DNA from: an uncultured Mycobacterium sp.
GTDB lineage: Bacteria; Actinomycetota; Actinomycetes; Mycobacteriales; Mycobacteriaceae
Direction: 5' to 3'
Length of the DNA stretch: 42,900 nucleotides
Assembly: GCA_900078375.1 (NCBI GenBank)
Contig: FLQS01000050.1
Span: forward strand, 1-42,900
The position numbers were made by a program, and so were the translations under genes. The notes below the pieces were generated by a model that saw only the letters and a list, made by a program, of their open reading frames with translations, ran no database searches and was not told the origin of the DNA. How positions within the stretch are numbered: the stretch's first letter is position 1; each line of letters opens with the position of its first letter. Below, in pieces: positions 28,308 through 35,969 of the stretch.

Positions 28308-28314
28308 GGTCGTT

Positions 28315-29211
28315 GTGACTGCACGCGGCTGGGTTCTGTTCGCCGCGATGAGTGTCATCTGGGGCATCCCGTATCTGTTGATCAAGGTGGCCGTCGACGA
28401 GGTGTCGGTGCCGGTGCTGGTGTTCACCCGATCGGCCGTCGGCGCGGTCCTGCTGCTGCCGCTGGCGTTGTCTCGGGAAGCCCGCACGCTGCTGCGCAGG
28501 CACTGGAAAGCGGTGGCGGGGTTTGCGTTCTTCGAGATGATCGCGGCTTGGCTGCTGCTCTCGGACGCCGAGCGGCATCTGACGAGTTCCCTGACCGGGT
28601 TGCTGATCGCCGCCGCGCCGATCATCGCGGCGGTGCTCGACCGGTTGACCGGCGGCGAGCGACTCGGCCCGCTGCGGATGGCCGGGCTGGGGATCGGGCT
28701 GGCCGGGGTCGCGGTGCTGGCCGGTCCGGGCTTGTCGGCCGGTGGTGCCTGGCCGGTGATCGAGGTGCTGTTGACGGCGACGTGTTACGCCATCGCGCCG
28801 CTGATCGCTGCGCGCTATCTGGCCGACGTGCCCGGCCCCGCGCTGACGTCGGCCTGCCTGGGGCTGGCGGCGCTGGTGTATCTCACGCCGGCGGCACTGA
28901 CCTGGCCGAGGCATGCGCTGACCGGGCATGCGTATGCGGCTATCGCAGCCTTGGCGGGGATCTGCACGGCGCTGGCGTTCGTGGTGTTCTTTGCCCTGAT
29001 CCGGGAGGTGGGTGCGACGCGTGCGCTGCTGTTCACCTACGTCAACCCGGCGGTGGCGCTGATCGCCGGGGTGGCCCTGTTGAGCGAGCCGCTGACCTGG
29101 TTCCACATCGCCGGCCTGATGCTGATCCTCACCGGTTCCGTGGTGGCCAGCCGGGTTACGTCAAGCCGGGTGGCGGCTCAGAATCCGTCAGAAAACATCG
29201 CCCACGAGTAG
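28315..29211 (+). CDS. EamA/DMT-family transporter
   Basis: A 298-residue, ten-helix inner-membrane protein of the drug/metabolite transporter superfamily, with the two EamA repeats. The first starts VLFAAMSVIWGIPYLLIKVA and the second starts near GGAWPVIEVLLTATCYAIAPL, ending YVNPAVALIAGVALLSEPLTW, the family signature. Direction and substrate (metabolite or drug export is usual) cannot be read from sequence. The 3' end overlaps the TetR gene on the other strand by 24 nt. Confidence 0.88.
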   Translation: MTARGWVLFAAMSVIWGIPYLLIKVAVDEVSVPVLVFTRSAVGAVLLLPLALSREARTLLRRHWKAVAGFAFFEMIAAWLLLSDAERHLTSSLTGLLIAAAPIIAAVLDRLTGGERLGPLRMAGLGIGLAGVAVLAGPGLSAGGAWPVIEVLLTATCYAIAPLIAARYLADVPGPALTSACLGLAALVYLTPAALTWPRHALTGHAYAAIAALAGICTALAFVVFFALIREVGATRALLFTYVNPAVALIAGVALLSEPLTWFHIAGLMLILTGSVVASRVTSSRVAAQNPSENIAHE

Positions 29212-29769
29212 CCGGCAGGCGACGTCGACGTCTTCCAGCGCGTCCTCGGGCCGCAGCGCGCCGCCGACCGTCCACGTCAGGATGCCGAACGCGGCCTGCT
29301 GCACCAGCCGGGATCGGCGCAGCTGTTCGTCAGTGGGGTTGTCGACGCCGGCGATCTTCAGGATGAGGTCGCGCAGGGTGGGATCGTCGGGTGCGTCGGC
29401 TTGAGCGCGCACGATCTGGGTAGAGGTGATCATCGCGTGCGCAAGGTGCTTGTGGCGCAGCAGATTTCGACATGCGGCGACCATCAGGCTGGCGATGTCG
29501 CCGGCTGGGTCACCGCTGGGCGGCGGCGGACGGAAGCGTGACACCTGGTCGTCGAGCACCGCGGCGAAAACATGGTGCTTGGACGGGTAGTAGCGGTACA
29601 GGGTGCGCAACGCGACGCCCGCGTCGGCCGCGATCTCCTGGGCCTGGATCCGGTCGATCTCCTTGGCCGAGCCGAGCCGCGAAGCGGCGGACAGGATGGC
29701 GCCACGGCGACTCTCCTGGTCATCGGTCGCCGGCCGGGCCGGCGCCCGGGGCTCTCCGATCCGCGGCAT
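29188..29769 (-). CDS. TetR-family transcriptional regulator
   Basis: A 193-residue regulator. The helix-turn-helix (about residues 22-68) reads RRGAILSAASRLGSAKEIDR then IQAQEIAADAGVALRTLYRY and YPSKHHVFAAVLDD, a standard TetR domain. The C-terminal ligand domain is variable. ATG start; GATACT lies 7 nt upstream (29782-29777), so it is probably leaderless. It is divergent from the SDR at 29867, and a perfect palindrome in the 97-nt gap is its likely operator. The neighbouring EamA exporter is a second possible target. Confidence 0.88.
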   Translation of the reverse strand: MPRIGEPRAPARPATDDQESRRGAILSAASRLGSAKEIDRIQAQEIAADAGVALRTLYRYYPSKHHVFAAVLDDQVSRFRPPPPSGDPAGDIASLMVAACRNLLRHKHLAHAMITSTQIVRAQADAPDDPTLRDLILKIAGVDNPTDEQLRRSRLVQQAAFGILTWTVGGALRPEDALEDVDVACRLLVGDVF

Positions 29770-29814
29770 GCGTCTCAGTATCCGGTATGGGCCAGGTCAC
29801 CGCGCAGCAGTACC

Positions 29815-29833
29815 GATCAGCGAGACGCTGATC
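29815..29833. promoter_or_regulatory. Perfect inverted repeat, likely TetR operator
   Basis: Arms GATCAGCG and CGCTGATC are separated by AGA. The site lies between the divergent TetR and SDR genes, 46 nt from the regulator start and 34 nt from the SDR start. A partial copy of the arm (GATCAGTGCG) overlaps the start region of the SDR at about 29858. Confidence 0.65.
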
Positions 29834-29866
29834 ACGGGCTGGACCGGTACGGGTGACGATCAGTGC

Positions 29867-30655
29867 GTGTCGTATGCGAAGTACGGTCCCTGGGCGGTGA
29901 TCGCCGGCGGTTCCGAAGGCGTGGGTGCCGAATTCGCCCGCCTGCTGGCCGAGGCCGGCGTGAATCTCGTTCTGGTGGCCCGCAAGCCCGAGCCGCTGGC
30001 GGTGACGGCCTCGGCGTGCGGTGCGCTTGGGGTCGAAGTGCGCACGCTGGCAGCCGATCTCGTCTCCCCTGCCGCCGTCGACGAGCTGCGGGCGCTGACT
30101 GACGGGCTTGAGGTCGGGCTGTTCATCTACAACGCCGGCGCCAATACCTGTAGCGCGGAGTTCCTGGACGCCGAGCTCGCCGATTTTCGGCGGGTGGTCG
30201 ACCTCAACATCACCACGATGATGGCACTGACCCAGCATTACGGCCGGCTGATGCGGGAGCGGCGGCGCGGCGGCATCCTGCTGGTGGGGTCGATGTCGGG
30301 GTATCTGGGATCGGTGCGCCACACGGTGTACGGCGGGGTGAAGGCCTATGGGCGCATCTTCGCCGAGGGGTTGTGGCTGGAGCTACGCGACTATGGCGTC
30401 GACGTGCTGGAGCTGGTCCTCGGCGTGACGCGGACTCCCGCGATGGAGCGGGTGGGCCTCAACTTCGACGTGCCCGGGATGCGGGTAGCCGATCCGGCGG
30501 ACGTCGCGCGGGAAGGGCTCGAGCAGCTGCCGAACGGTCCGGTGTTTGTCGCCGGCGGTAACGCCGAAGACGTTGCACGGCGCAATGATCCGGATCGCAC
30601 GAAGGTGGTCGCCGGTGCGCACCGGATGATGCAGAAGTTGATGGGGCTGACGTAG
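29867..30655 (+). CDS. Short-chain dehydrogenase/reductase
   Basis: A 262-residue SDR. The cofactor loop is AVIAGGSEGVGAEFARLLAE (a GxxxGxG variant, about residues 11-30). The NAG motif is YNAGAN and catalytic Ser and YxxxK are in GSMSGYLGS and YGGVKAYGR (about residues 144-164). Arg after the second strand (VARKPEP) favours NADP(H). The C-terminal extension (PVFVAGGNAEDVARRNDPDR) resembles ketoacyl-reductase-like SDRs of mycobacteria. The GTG at 29867 gives the natural N terminus SYAKYGPWAVIAGG. Likely controlled by the adjacent TetR protein. Substrate unknown. Confidence 0.87.
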   Translation: MSYAKYGPWAVIAGGSEGVGAEFARLLAEAGVNLVLVARKPEPLAVTASACGALGVEVRTLAADLVSPAAVDELRALTDGLEVGLFIYNAGANTCSAEFLDAELADFRRVVDLNITTMMALTQHYGRLMRERRRGGILLVGSMSGYLGSVRHTVYGGVKAYGRIFAEGLWLELRDYGVDVLELVLGVTRTPAMERVGLNFDVPGMRVADPADVAREGLEQLPNGPVFVAGGNAEDVARRNDPDRTKVVAGAHRMMQKLMGLT

Positions 30656-30727
30656 GCGCCGACCGTGGGGGCTGTCGTCGAAGAAGTCGCCCCACAACAC
30701 CGATACGGCCCACGCTCGGCGTTCGAA

Positions 30728-31453
30728 CTAGTTGTTCGCGCCGGCCAGCGCCCGGGCGATCCGGGCGGCCGAGGCGGAGACCAACGGCTGACATCGCTGC
30801 GCGAGTACCCGGTCCGAGGTGACGATCCCGATCGCCGCGCGCGAACCGATCGTCGCCGCGACCGACACCGTCGGGGCCGTGTAGTCGCCGTGGCGCACCA
30901 CGACGCGCCGACGGACCTTGTGCAGCTCGCCCCACCACGCCGCGTCGGGCTCCCAGCCCCGGACATGGTTCAGCTCGGCGACCACATCCTCCGGCGACAG
31001 CCCGGCCAGCGCGGCGACGCCGAGCGCCACCCGGTGGCACGGAATCCGCACGCCGACCGATGTCGGTACCTGGCGTGCCGACGGCCCGCCCAGCTTGTCC
31101 AAATGAACGATCTCGCCCCGATCCAGCAGACCAAGGTGCACCACAGCACCCGTGCGCAGCTGCATTTCGTGCAGCACCGGAGCCGCCACCGAGCGCAGCC
31201 GGACATCGGCGCTGTCCCCCGCACCCCACGCCGACGTGCGGGCACCGAGCCGGTAACCCCGCCCGGAGTGGGTCAGCCACTGCAGGCGTACCAGCTGGTC
31301 GAGGATGCGGTGCGTCGTCGAGCGCGGCAGGTGTGCCCGTGCGGCGATCTGGTCCAGCGTCAGCCCCGCAGAGGTGTCCTCAAAGGCATCGATGATGGCA
31401 GTGAACCGATCCAGCATCGATGCGGGAGCAGTGTCACTCAAAGCCGCGGTCAT
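30728..31453 (-). CDS. IclR-family transcriptional regulator
   Basis: A 241-residue regulator. The N-terminal winged helix has LTLDQIAARAHLPRSTTHRI and LDQLVRLQWL. The C-terminal IclR effector domain (about 75-240) includes VHLGLLDRGEIVHLDKLGG and the SVAATIGSRAAIGIV strand pattern. The ATG at 31453 has AGGAG 6 nt upstream; TAGAAC about 30 nt upstream is a possible -10. The frame extends further upstream with no homology. It is divergent from the flavin monooxygenase operon at 31559, the usual arrangement when an IclR protein controls a catabolic operon. Confidence 0.88.
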   Translation of the reverse strand: MTAALSDTAPASMLDRFTAIIDAFEDTSAGLTLDQIAARAHLPRSTTHRILDQLVRLQWLTHSGRGYRLGARTSAWGAGDSADVRLRSVAAPVLHEMQLRTGAVVHLGLLDRGEIVHLDKLGGPSARQVPTSVGVRIPCHRVALGVAALAGLSPEDVVAELNHVRGWEPDAAWWGELHKVRRRVVVRHGDYTAPTVSVAATIGSRAAIGIVTSDRVLAQRCQPLVSASAARIARALAGANN

Positions 31454-31546
31454 CAGCACTCCTGTCCGCTTGGCGAGAATTCGTTCTACCGCACCGTAGC
31501 GGTCCCGATCACCGGGACGCAAGCATTCCGTCGGTGTGGCGGCGGT

Positions 31547-31552
31547 TAGAAC
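31547..31552 (+). promoter_or_regulatory. Probable -10 box of the LLM/SnoaL/SDR operon
   Basis: TAGAAC is followed by 6 nt and the GTG at 31559, consistent with a leaderless transcript. It lies in the 105-nt gap shared with the IclR gene, where an IclR site would be expected. Confidence 0.5.
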
Positions 31553-31558
31553 AGCACT

Positions 31559-32413
31559 GTGCGGATCGGACTGTCGACGCCGATGGTGATGCAGCTGCCC
31601 GGGGTGTCCTCCGAGTGGGAGAAGGACGCAGAAATCGCCGACCTGGCCCGCATCGCCCACACCGCGGACGAGCTGGGCTTCGACCACCTCACCTGCGCCG
31701 AGCACATCGCCGTCCCGGTCGACGAAAGCGGTCAGCGCGGCCTGACCTACTGGGATCCGCTGTCGACGCTCGGCTTTCTGGCCGCTCACACCAGCCGGAT
31801 CTCGTTGACGACGTCGGTGGTCGTGCTGGGCTATCACCACCCACTGGACATCGCGAAGCGGTTCGGCACGCTGGACAAGCTCAGCGGAGGCCGGCTGGTG
31901 CTGGGCGTCGGGGTCGGCTCCCTGGCCGAGGAGTTCGAGCTGCTCGGCGCGACGTTCGACGGCCGCGGCGAGCGCGCCGACGACGCCATCCGGGCACTAC
32001 ACGCGTCACTGTCCACCACCAGGCCCGCCTACCACGGCAGCCACTACCAGTTCGACGGCTTCGCCGTGCAGCCCTGCGCCGTTCAACCGCGGGTGCCGAT
32101 CTGGGTCGGCGGGCGCACCCTGCGCTCCCTGCGCCGGGCGGTCGGACTGGCCGACGGCTGGATTCCGTTCGGGCTGACCACCACCGAGATCGAAGCCATG
32201 CTGGCCGGAATCGACGCACCACCCGGCTTCGAGGTCGTGCTGTCCACCGGGCGGGCGGTCGATCCCGTCGCCGACCGCGATCGAACTGTTAAGCGCCTCA
32301 GAGCTTTACGTGATGCCGGGGCCACCTCCGTCACTGCTTCGGTGACCGCCGACTCCCCCGACCACTATTGCGATCAGCTCGCCACATTGCGGGAGCTGGC
32401 CGAGGAACTCTAG
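31559..32413 (+). CDS. LLM-class F420-dependent oxidoreductase
   Basis: A 284-residue TIM-barrel protein of the luciferase-like family. It matches the mycobacterial F420-dependent subgroup: RIGLSTPMVMQLPG at the start, ARIAHTADELGFDHLTCAEH, SRISLTTSVVVLGYHHPLDI, DKLSGGRLVLGVGVGSLAEEFE, and PVPIWVGG-like VPIWVGGRTLRSLRRA. Cofactor F420 is inferred from the subgroup; flavin cannot be excluded. First gene of an operon with a SnoaL-like protein (12 nt later) and an SDR, divergent from an IclR regulator. Likely to oxidise a small organic or lipid-like substrate. Confidence 0.87.
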   Translation: MRIGLSTPMVMQLPGVSSEWEKDAEIADLARIAHTADELGFDHLTCAEHIAVPVDESGQRGLTYWDPLSTLGFLAAHTSRISLTTSVVVLGYHHPLDIAKRFGTLDKLSGGRLVLGVGVGSLAEEFELLGATFDGRGERADDAIRALHASLSTTRPAYHGSHYQFDGFAVQPCAVQPRVPIWVGGRTLRSLRRAVGLADGWIPFGLTTTEIEAMLAGIDAPPGFEVVLSTGRAVDPVADRDRTVKRLRALRDAGATSVTASVTADSPDHYCDQLATLRELAEEL

Positions 32414-32425
32414 AGAGGAAACACC

Positions 32426-32908
32426 GTGAGTGACACCCTGGAGAGCCTCGAAAGACGCCTCAAAACCCTTGAAGACGAACGGGATATCGCCCGGCTCATC
32501 GCCTCCTACGGGCCACTGGTCGACTCCGGTGACCCCGAAGCCGTCGCCGCGCTGTGGGCCGTCGACGGCGGCTATGACACCGGCGACTGGAAGATGTCCA
32601 GCCGTGCGGACGTCGCCGCCATGGTGCGCTCCGAGGAACACCGGGGGTTGATCGCCCGGGGCTGCTGCCACTTCTTCGGCCCGCCCGCCGTGACCGTCGA
32701 CGGCGACGAGGCGGTCGCCGTCTGCCAGTCCATGCTGCTGGTGCGCCGGGAGCCGCGCGGGTACAACGTCGGCCGCGCCGGTGTGCACCTGATCCGGCTG
32801 CGACGAACCGAAAGTGGCTGGGAGATCGTCAGCCGCACCGCCCGCCAGCTCGACGGCAGTGGTCAAGCCAACGAGCTGATCGCGGCCGGGCTGGGTGGCG
32901 CCCGATGA
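32426..32908 (+). CDS. SnoaL-like (NTF2-fold) protein, operon with LLM oxidoreductase
   Basis: A 160-residue protein beginning GTG after GAGAGGAAAC. The N-terminal part forms a charged helix (LESLERRLKTLEDERDIARLI). The family pattern YGPLVDSGDPEAVAALWAVDG follows, with the core strands in VCQSMLLVRREP and GVHLIRLRRTESGWEIVSRT. Such proteins are isomerases, hydratases or dehydratases in steroid and aromatic pathways. The stop overlaps the next SDR as ATGA, so the two are translationally coupled. Confidence 0.82.
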   Translation: MSDTLESLERRLKTLEDERDIARLIASYGPLVDSGDPEAVAALWAVDGGYDTGDWKMSSRADVAAMVRSEEHRGLIARGCCHFFGPPAVTVDGDEAVAVCQSMLLVRREPRGYNVGRAGVHLIRLRRTESGWEIVSRTARQLDGSGQANELIAAGLGGAR

Positions 32909-33681
32909 GCGGCGCACTGGACGGCAAGGTAGCGCTGGTCACCGGCGCCGGCGCGGGCATCGGTGCTGGCATCGCGCGCAAGTTCGCCGACGAGGGCGCT
33001 CGGGTGGTGGTCGCCGAATTCGACCCCGCCAACGGGGCCGCTGTCGCCGATGAGATCGGCGGCCTGTTCGTCGCCACCGACGTGTCGGACCGCAACCAGG
33101 TCGAAAATGCGGTCGCTGCAGCTCTTTCCGAATACGGGTCAATCGACGTTCTGGTGAACAACGCCTGGGGCGGCGGCGGGATCGGGCGCGTCGAGAACAA
33201 GACCGACGACGAGCTGGCGCACGGTTTTGCGGTGGGCTACTACGGTCCGTTATGGGCCATGCGGGCGGCCTTCGGCCACATGAAGGAGCGCGGCTGGGGC
33301 CGGGTGATCAACATGTGCAGCCTCAACGGTGTCAACGCCCACATCGGCTCACTGGAGTACAACTCGGCCAAGGAAGCGCTGCGCGCGCTGACCCGCACCG
33401 CCGCCAGGGAATGGGCCCCGACCGGGGTGACCGTCAACGCCATCTGCCCTGCCGCCAAAAGTCAAGCGTTCCTTGCGGTTACCGCGCAGCATCCCGAGAT
33501 CGAGGCAATCGCCGACGCTGCCAACCCGATGGGCCGGATGGGCGACCCGTACGAGGACATCGCTCCGGTCGCGGTGTTCTTGGCCAGCGAGGGCTCGCGA
33601 TACCTCACCGGCAACACGCTTTTCGTCGACGGCGGCAGCCACATCAACGGTGTCGCGTGGGCACCGGACTTGGGTGATTAA
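32905..33681 (+). CDS. Short-chain dehydrogenase/reductase, operon with LLM oxidoreductase
   Basis: A 258-residue classical SDR. The cofactor loop is LVTGAGAGIGAGIARKFADEG (the TGxxxGIG motif, about residues 13-20), with an acidic residue after the second strand (VVAEFDP) favouring NAD(H). NNAWGGGG replaces NNAG, and catalytic residues are in NMCSLNGVNAH and YNSAKEALRA (YxxxK, about residues 151-155). C-terminal YLTGNTLFVDGGSH is typical of the FabG-like class. The start overlaps the SnoaL gene as ATGA. Its TAA shares a TTAA with the acyl-CoA dehydrogenase stop. Confidence 0.9.
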   Translation: MSGALDGKVALVTGAGAGIGAGIARKFADEGARVVVAEFDPANGAAVADEIGGLFVATDVSDRNQVENAVAAALSEYGSIDVLVNNAWGGGGIGRVENKTDDELAHGFAVGYYGPLWAMRAAFGHMKERGWGRVINMCSLNGVNAHIGSLEYNSAKEALRALTRTAAREWAPTGVTVNAICPAAKSQAFLAVTAQHPEIEAIADAANPMGRMGDPYEDIAPVAVFLASEGSRYLTGNTLFVDGGSHINGVAWAPDLGD

Positions 33682-34889
33682 CGCAGCGGCAGACCGGTCA
33701 ACCTGCGGGCGATCACCAGCCGCTGAATCTCGCTGGTGCCCTCGAAGATCGTGAAGATCTTGGCGTCGCGGTGCATCCGCTCCACCGGATAGTCGCGGGT
33801 GTAGCCGTTGCCGCCGAGGATCTGGATGGCCTCGTCGGTGACGTAGACCGCCGTCTCGCTGGCGTGCAGCTTGGCCATCGAACCCTCCGCCGACGTGAAC
33901 GGCTTGTTATTGCGCTGCATCCAGCCGGCCCGCCAGATCAGCAGCCGCGACGCGTCGATGCGGCTCTTCATGTCCGCCAGCTTGAACCCGATCGCCTGGA
34001 AGTCGCCGATCTTGCGACCGAATTGCTCACGCTCGCAGGCATATTCGAGGGCATACTCGTAGGCGGCCCGGGCGACACCCAGCGCCATCGCACCCACGGC
34101 AGGCCGGGTGCGCTCGAAAGTCGCCATCGCGGCCTGGGTGGAGGTGCGCTGCCCTTCCCTGGCCTTGGCCGTCCGCTGCTCGAAGCGTTCCATCCCGCCC
34201 AGGATCAGGTTGCCCGGCACGCGCACGTTGTCCAGCACCACTTCGGCGGTGTGTGAGGCGCGGATGCCGTGCTTCTTGAACTTCTGGCCCTGGGAGAACC
34301 CTGGCGTGTTCGGCGGAATGATGAAGGTGGCCTGCCCCCGGGCGCCAAGGTCGGGATGGACCGAGGCCACCACGATGTGGACGTTGGCGATGCCACCGTT
34401 GGTGGCCCAGGTCTTGGTGCCGTTCAGCACCCATTCGTCGGTGGCCTGCTCGTAGCGGGCGCGGGTGCGCACCGAGCCGACGTCGGAGCCGGCGTCGGGC
34501 TCCGAGGAACAGAACGCGGCCAGATGCGGATCGCCGGGCGTGCCGAACATCTCGGGGAGCCAGTGCCCGATCTGTTCCGGGGTTCCGTTGGCGGCCAGCG
34601 CTGCCGCAGCCAGACCGGTGCCCAGGATCGACAGCCCGATACCGGCGTCGCCCCAGAACATCTCCTCGAACACGGTGAGGATTCCGATGCCGGAGGGCTC
34701 AGCCGACATCTCGGCGAAGAGTTCAGGTGTGTAGAGACCGACCTTGGCGGCCTCCTGGATCAGCGGCCAGGGCGTTTCCTCGCGCTCATCCCATTCGGCG
34801 GCCGCGGGTCGCACGACGTCGGCAGCGAACTGGTGGACCCAGTCCCGGACATGGGCGACTTCTTCAGGCACATCAAGGGAGAAAGTCAT
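33678..34889 (-). CDS. Acyl-CoA dehydrogenase
   Basis: A 403-residue flavoenzyme of the acyl-CoA dehydrogenase family. The FAD-binding regions are FCSSEPDAGSDVGSVRTRA and WVLNGTKTWATNGGIANVHIV. C-terminal CEREQFGRKIGDFQAIGFKLADM and QILGGNGYTRDYPVERMHRD lead to FEGTSEIQRLVIAR, where the Glu is the usual catalytic base. The ATG at 34889 (MTFSLDVPEEV) is preceded by a weak ribosome site. It converges with the SDR of the LLM operon and may belong to the same catabolic set. An imperfect 20-bp palindrome lies 87 bp upstream. Confidence 0.92.
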   Translation of the reverse strand: MTFSLDVPEEVAHVRDWVHQFAADVVRPAAAEWDEREETPWPLIQEAAKVGLYTPELFAEMSAEPSGIGILTVFEEMFWGDAGIGLSILGTGLAAAALAANGTPEQIGHWLPEMFGTPGDPHLAAFCSSEPDAGSDVGSVRTRARYEQATDEWVLNGTKTWATNGGIANVHIVVASVHPDLGARGQATFIIPPNTPGFSQGQKFKKHGIRASHTAEVVLDNVRVPGNLILGGMERFEQRTAKAREGQRTSTQAAMATFERTRPAVGAMALGVARAAYEYALEYACEREQFGRKIGDFQAIGFKLADMKSRIDASRLLIWRAGWMQRNNKPFTSAEGSMAKLHASETAVYVTDEAIQILGGNGYTRDYPVERMHRDAKIFTIFEGTSEIQRLVIARRLTGLPLR

Positions 34890-34975
34890 GACGGTCCAGC
34901 TCCGGATCAAGTCGTACCGCGTCGGCCGGCATCGGTGTGACGACGACCAGGCTGCAGTCGGGGGTAAAGCTCGTA

Positions 34976-34995
34976 CGGTGAACAACTGTACACCG
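34976..34995. promoter_or_regulatory. Imperfect palindrome upstream of acyl-CoA dehydrogenase
   Basis: CGGTGAACAACTGTACACCG pairs in 8 of 10 positions around its centre. It lies in the 154-nt gap between the acyl-CoA dehydrogenase and the DUF3097 gene, in a suitable place for a repressor site. The remainder of the gap shows nothing else I can name. Confidence 0.4.
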
Positions 34996-35043
34996 AATCG
35001 CGCCGGATTCCTCCTGCGACGTACGTCACAGCGGCAAGCCCCT

Positions 35044-35880
35044 TCAGGCGGGCCGCGTGACGAAATCTATGAGCTCCTCGACCCGGCCGATCAGCGCCGG
35101 CTCCAGATCGGTCCAGTCCCGGACCGATGAGCGGATCCGCTGCCAAGCCCTGGCGATATCGGCCTGGTCGCGGTGCGGCCACCCCAGCGCCTCGCAGATT
35201 CCGTGCTTCCATTCCACGGTGCGCGGCACCGACGGCCAGGCGTTGCGCCCCACTCGCCCGGGTTTGACGGCCTGCCAGATGTCGACGTACGGATGGCCGA
35301 CCACCAGCGTGTGCTCTCCGCCCGGCCCGCGGCGGACCGTGTCGGCGATCCGGGCCTCCTTGGACCCGGTCACCAGGTGATCGACCAGCACCCCGAGGCG
35401 TCGCCCGGGGGCGGGCCGGAACGACTCCACGATGCCGGCCAGGTCGTCGACGCCGCCGAGGTACTCCACGACGACACCCTCGACCCGAAGGTCGTCACCC
35501 CACACCTGTTCGACGAGCTCGGCGTCGTGGCGGCCCTCGACGTAGATGCGGCTGGCCAGCGCGACCTTCGCGCGCGCGTCGGTAACCTTCACCGAACCCG
35601 ACTTGGTGCGCTGCGCGACGGGCGCGGACCGCCGCAGCACGGTCAGGATCACCGGCTTGCCCTCGTACAGGAACCCGGGGCCCAGCGGGAACACTCGTCG
35701 CCGTCCCTTACGGTCCTCCAGCTCGACCCGGGACCCTTCGACGCTGACGACCGCGCCGACGAATCCCGACTGCGGGTCTTCGACGACCATGCCCAGCTCG
35801 ACCGCCTGTTCCGTCGAGCGGGTCTTGCGCGAATTGTGCGGGTTGTTGGCCAGTACGTCGTTGCCATAGCGATCAGCCAC
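35044..35880 (-). CDS. DUF3097 family protein
   Basis: A 278-residue soluble protein conserved in actinobacteria with no established function. The N terminus RYGNDVLANNPHNSRKTRS is strongly conserved in the family. A small beta domain (GFVGAVVSVEGSRVELEDRKG) follows, then a TOPRIM-like or nuclease-like region (IYVEGRHDAELVEQVWGDDL, VLVDHLVTGSKEARIAD, LVVGHPYVDIWQAVKPGR) with conserved Glu/Asp. I infer nucleic-acid handling from that pattern, weakly. The GTG at 35880 is supported by a -10 box 6 nt upstream; the frame extends upstream without homology. Confidence 0.83.
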   Translation of the reverse strand: MADRYGNDVLANNPHNSRKTRSTEQAVELGMVVEDPQSGFVGAVVSVEGSRVELEDRKGRRRVFPLGPGFLYEGKPVILTVLRRSAPVAQRTKSGSVKVTDARAKVALASRIYVEGRHDAELVEQVWGDDLRVEGVVVEYLGGVDDLAGIVESFRPAPGRRLGVLVDHLVTGSKEARIADTVRRGPGGEHTLVVGHPYVDIWQAVKPGRVGRNAWPSVPRTVEWKHGICEALGWPHRDQADIARAWQRIRSSVRDWTDLEPALIGRVEELIDFVTRPA

Positions 35881-35886
35881 CCGGCG

Positions 35887-35892
35887 ATCGTA
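35887..35892 (-). promoter_or_regulatory. Probable -10 box, leaderless transcript (DUF3097 gene)
   Basis: TACGAT on the minus strand, 6 nt before the GTG at 35880. Confidence 0.5.
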
Positions 35893-35937
35893 GGGGTCGT
35901 CGGAGCGAATACGGCCATGACGCGCGGTGCGTCGACA

Positions 35938-35943
35938 TATCCT
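35938..35943 (+). promoter_or_regulatory. Probable -10 box (serine hydrolase at 35970)
   Basis: TATCCT lies 26 nt before the GTG. Unlike most promoters in this window it would give a short leader, with AGAAGG (35956-35961) as ribosome site 8 nt before the start. Confidence 0.45.
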
Positions 35944-35969
35944 CCTCGACAACACAGAAGGGCTCCATC

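Noticed and set aside
31480..31499. CTACCGCACCGTAG as an IclR operator
   Set aside because: Only the outer four bases are inverted-complementary; the interior does not pair, so the evidence is too weak to list as a site.
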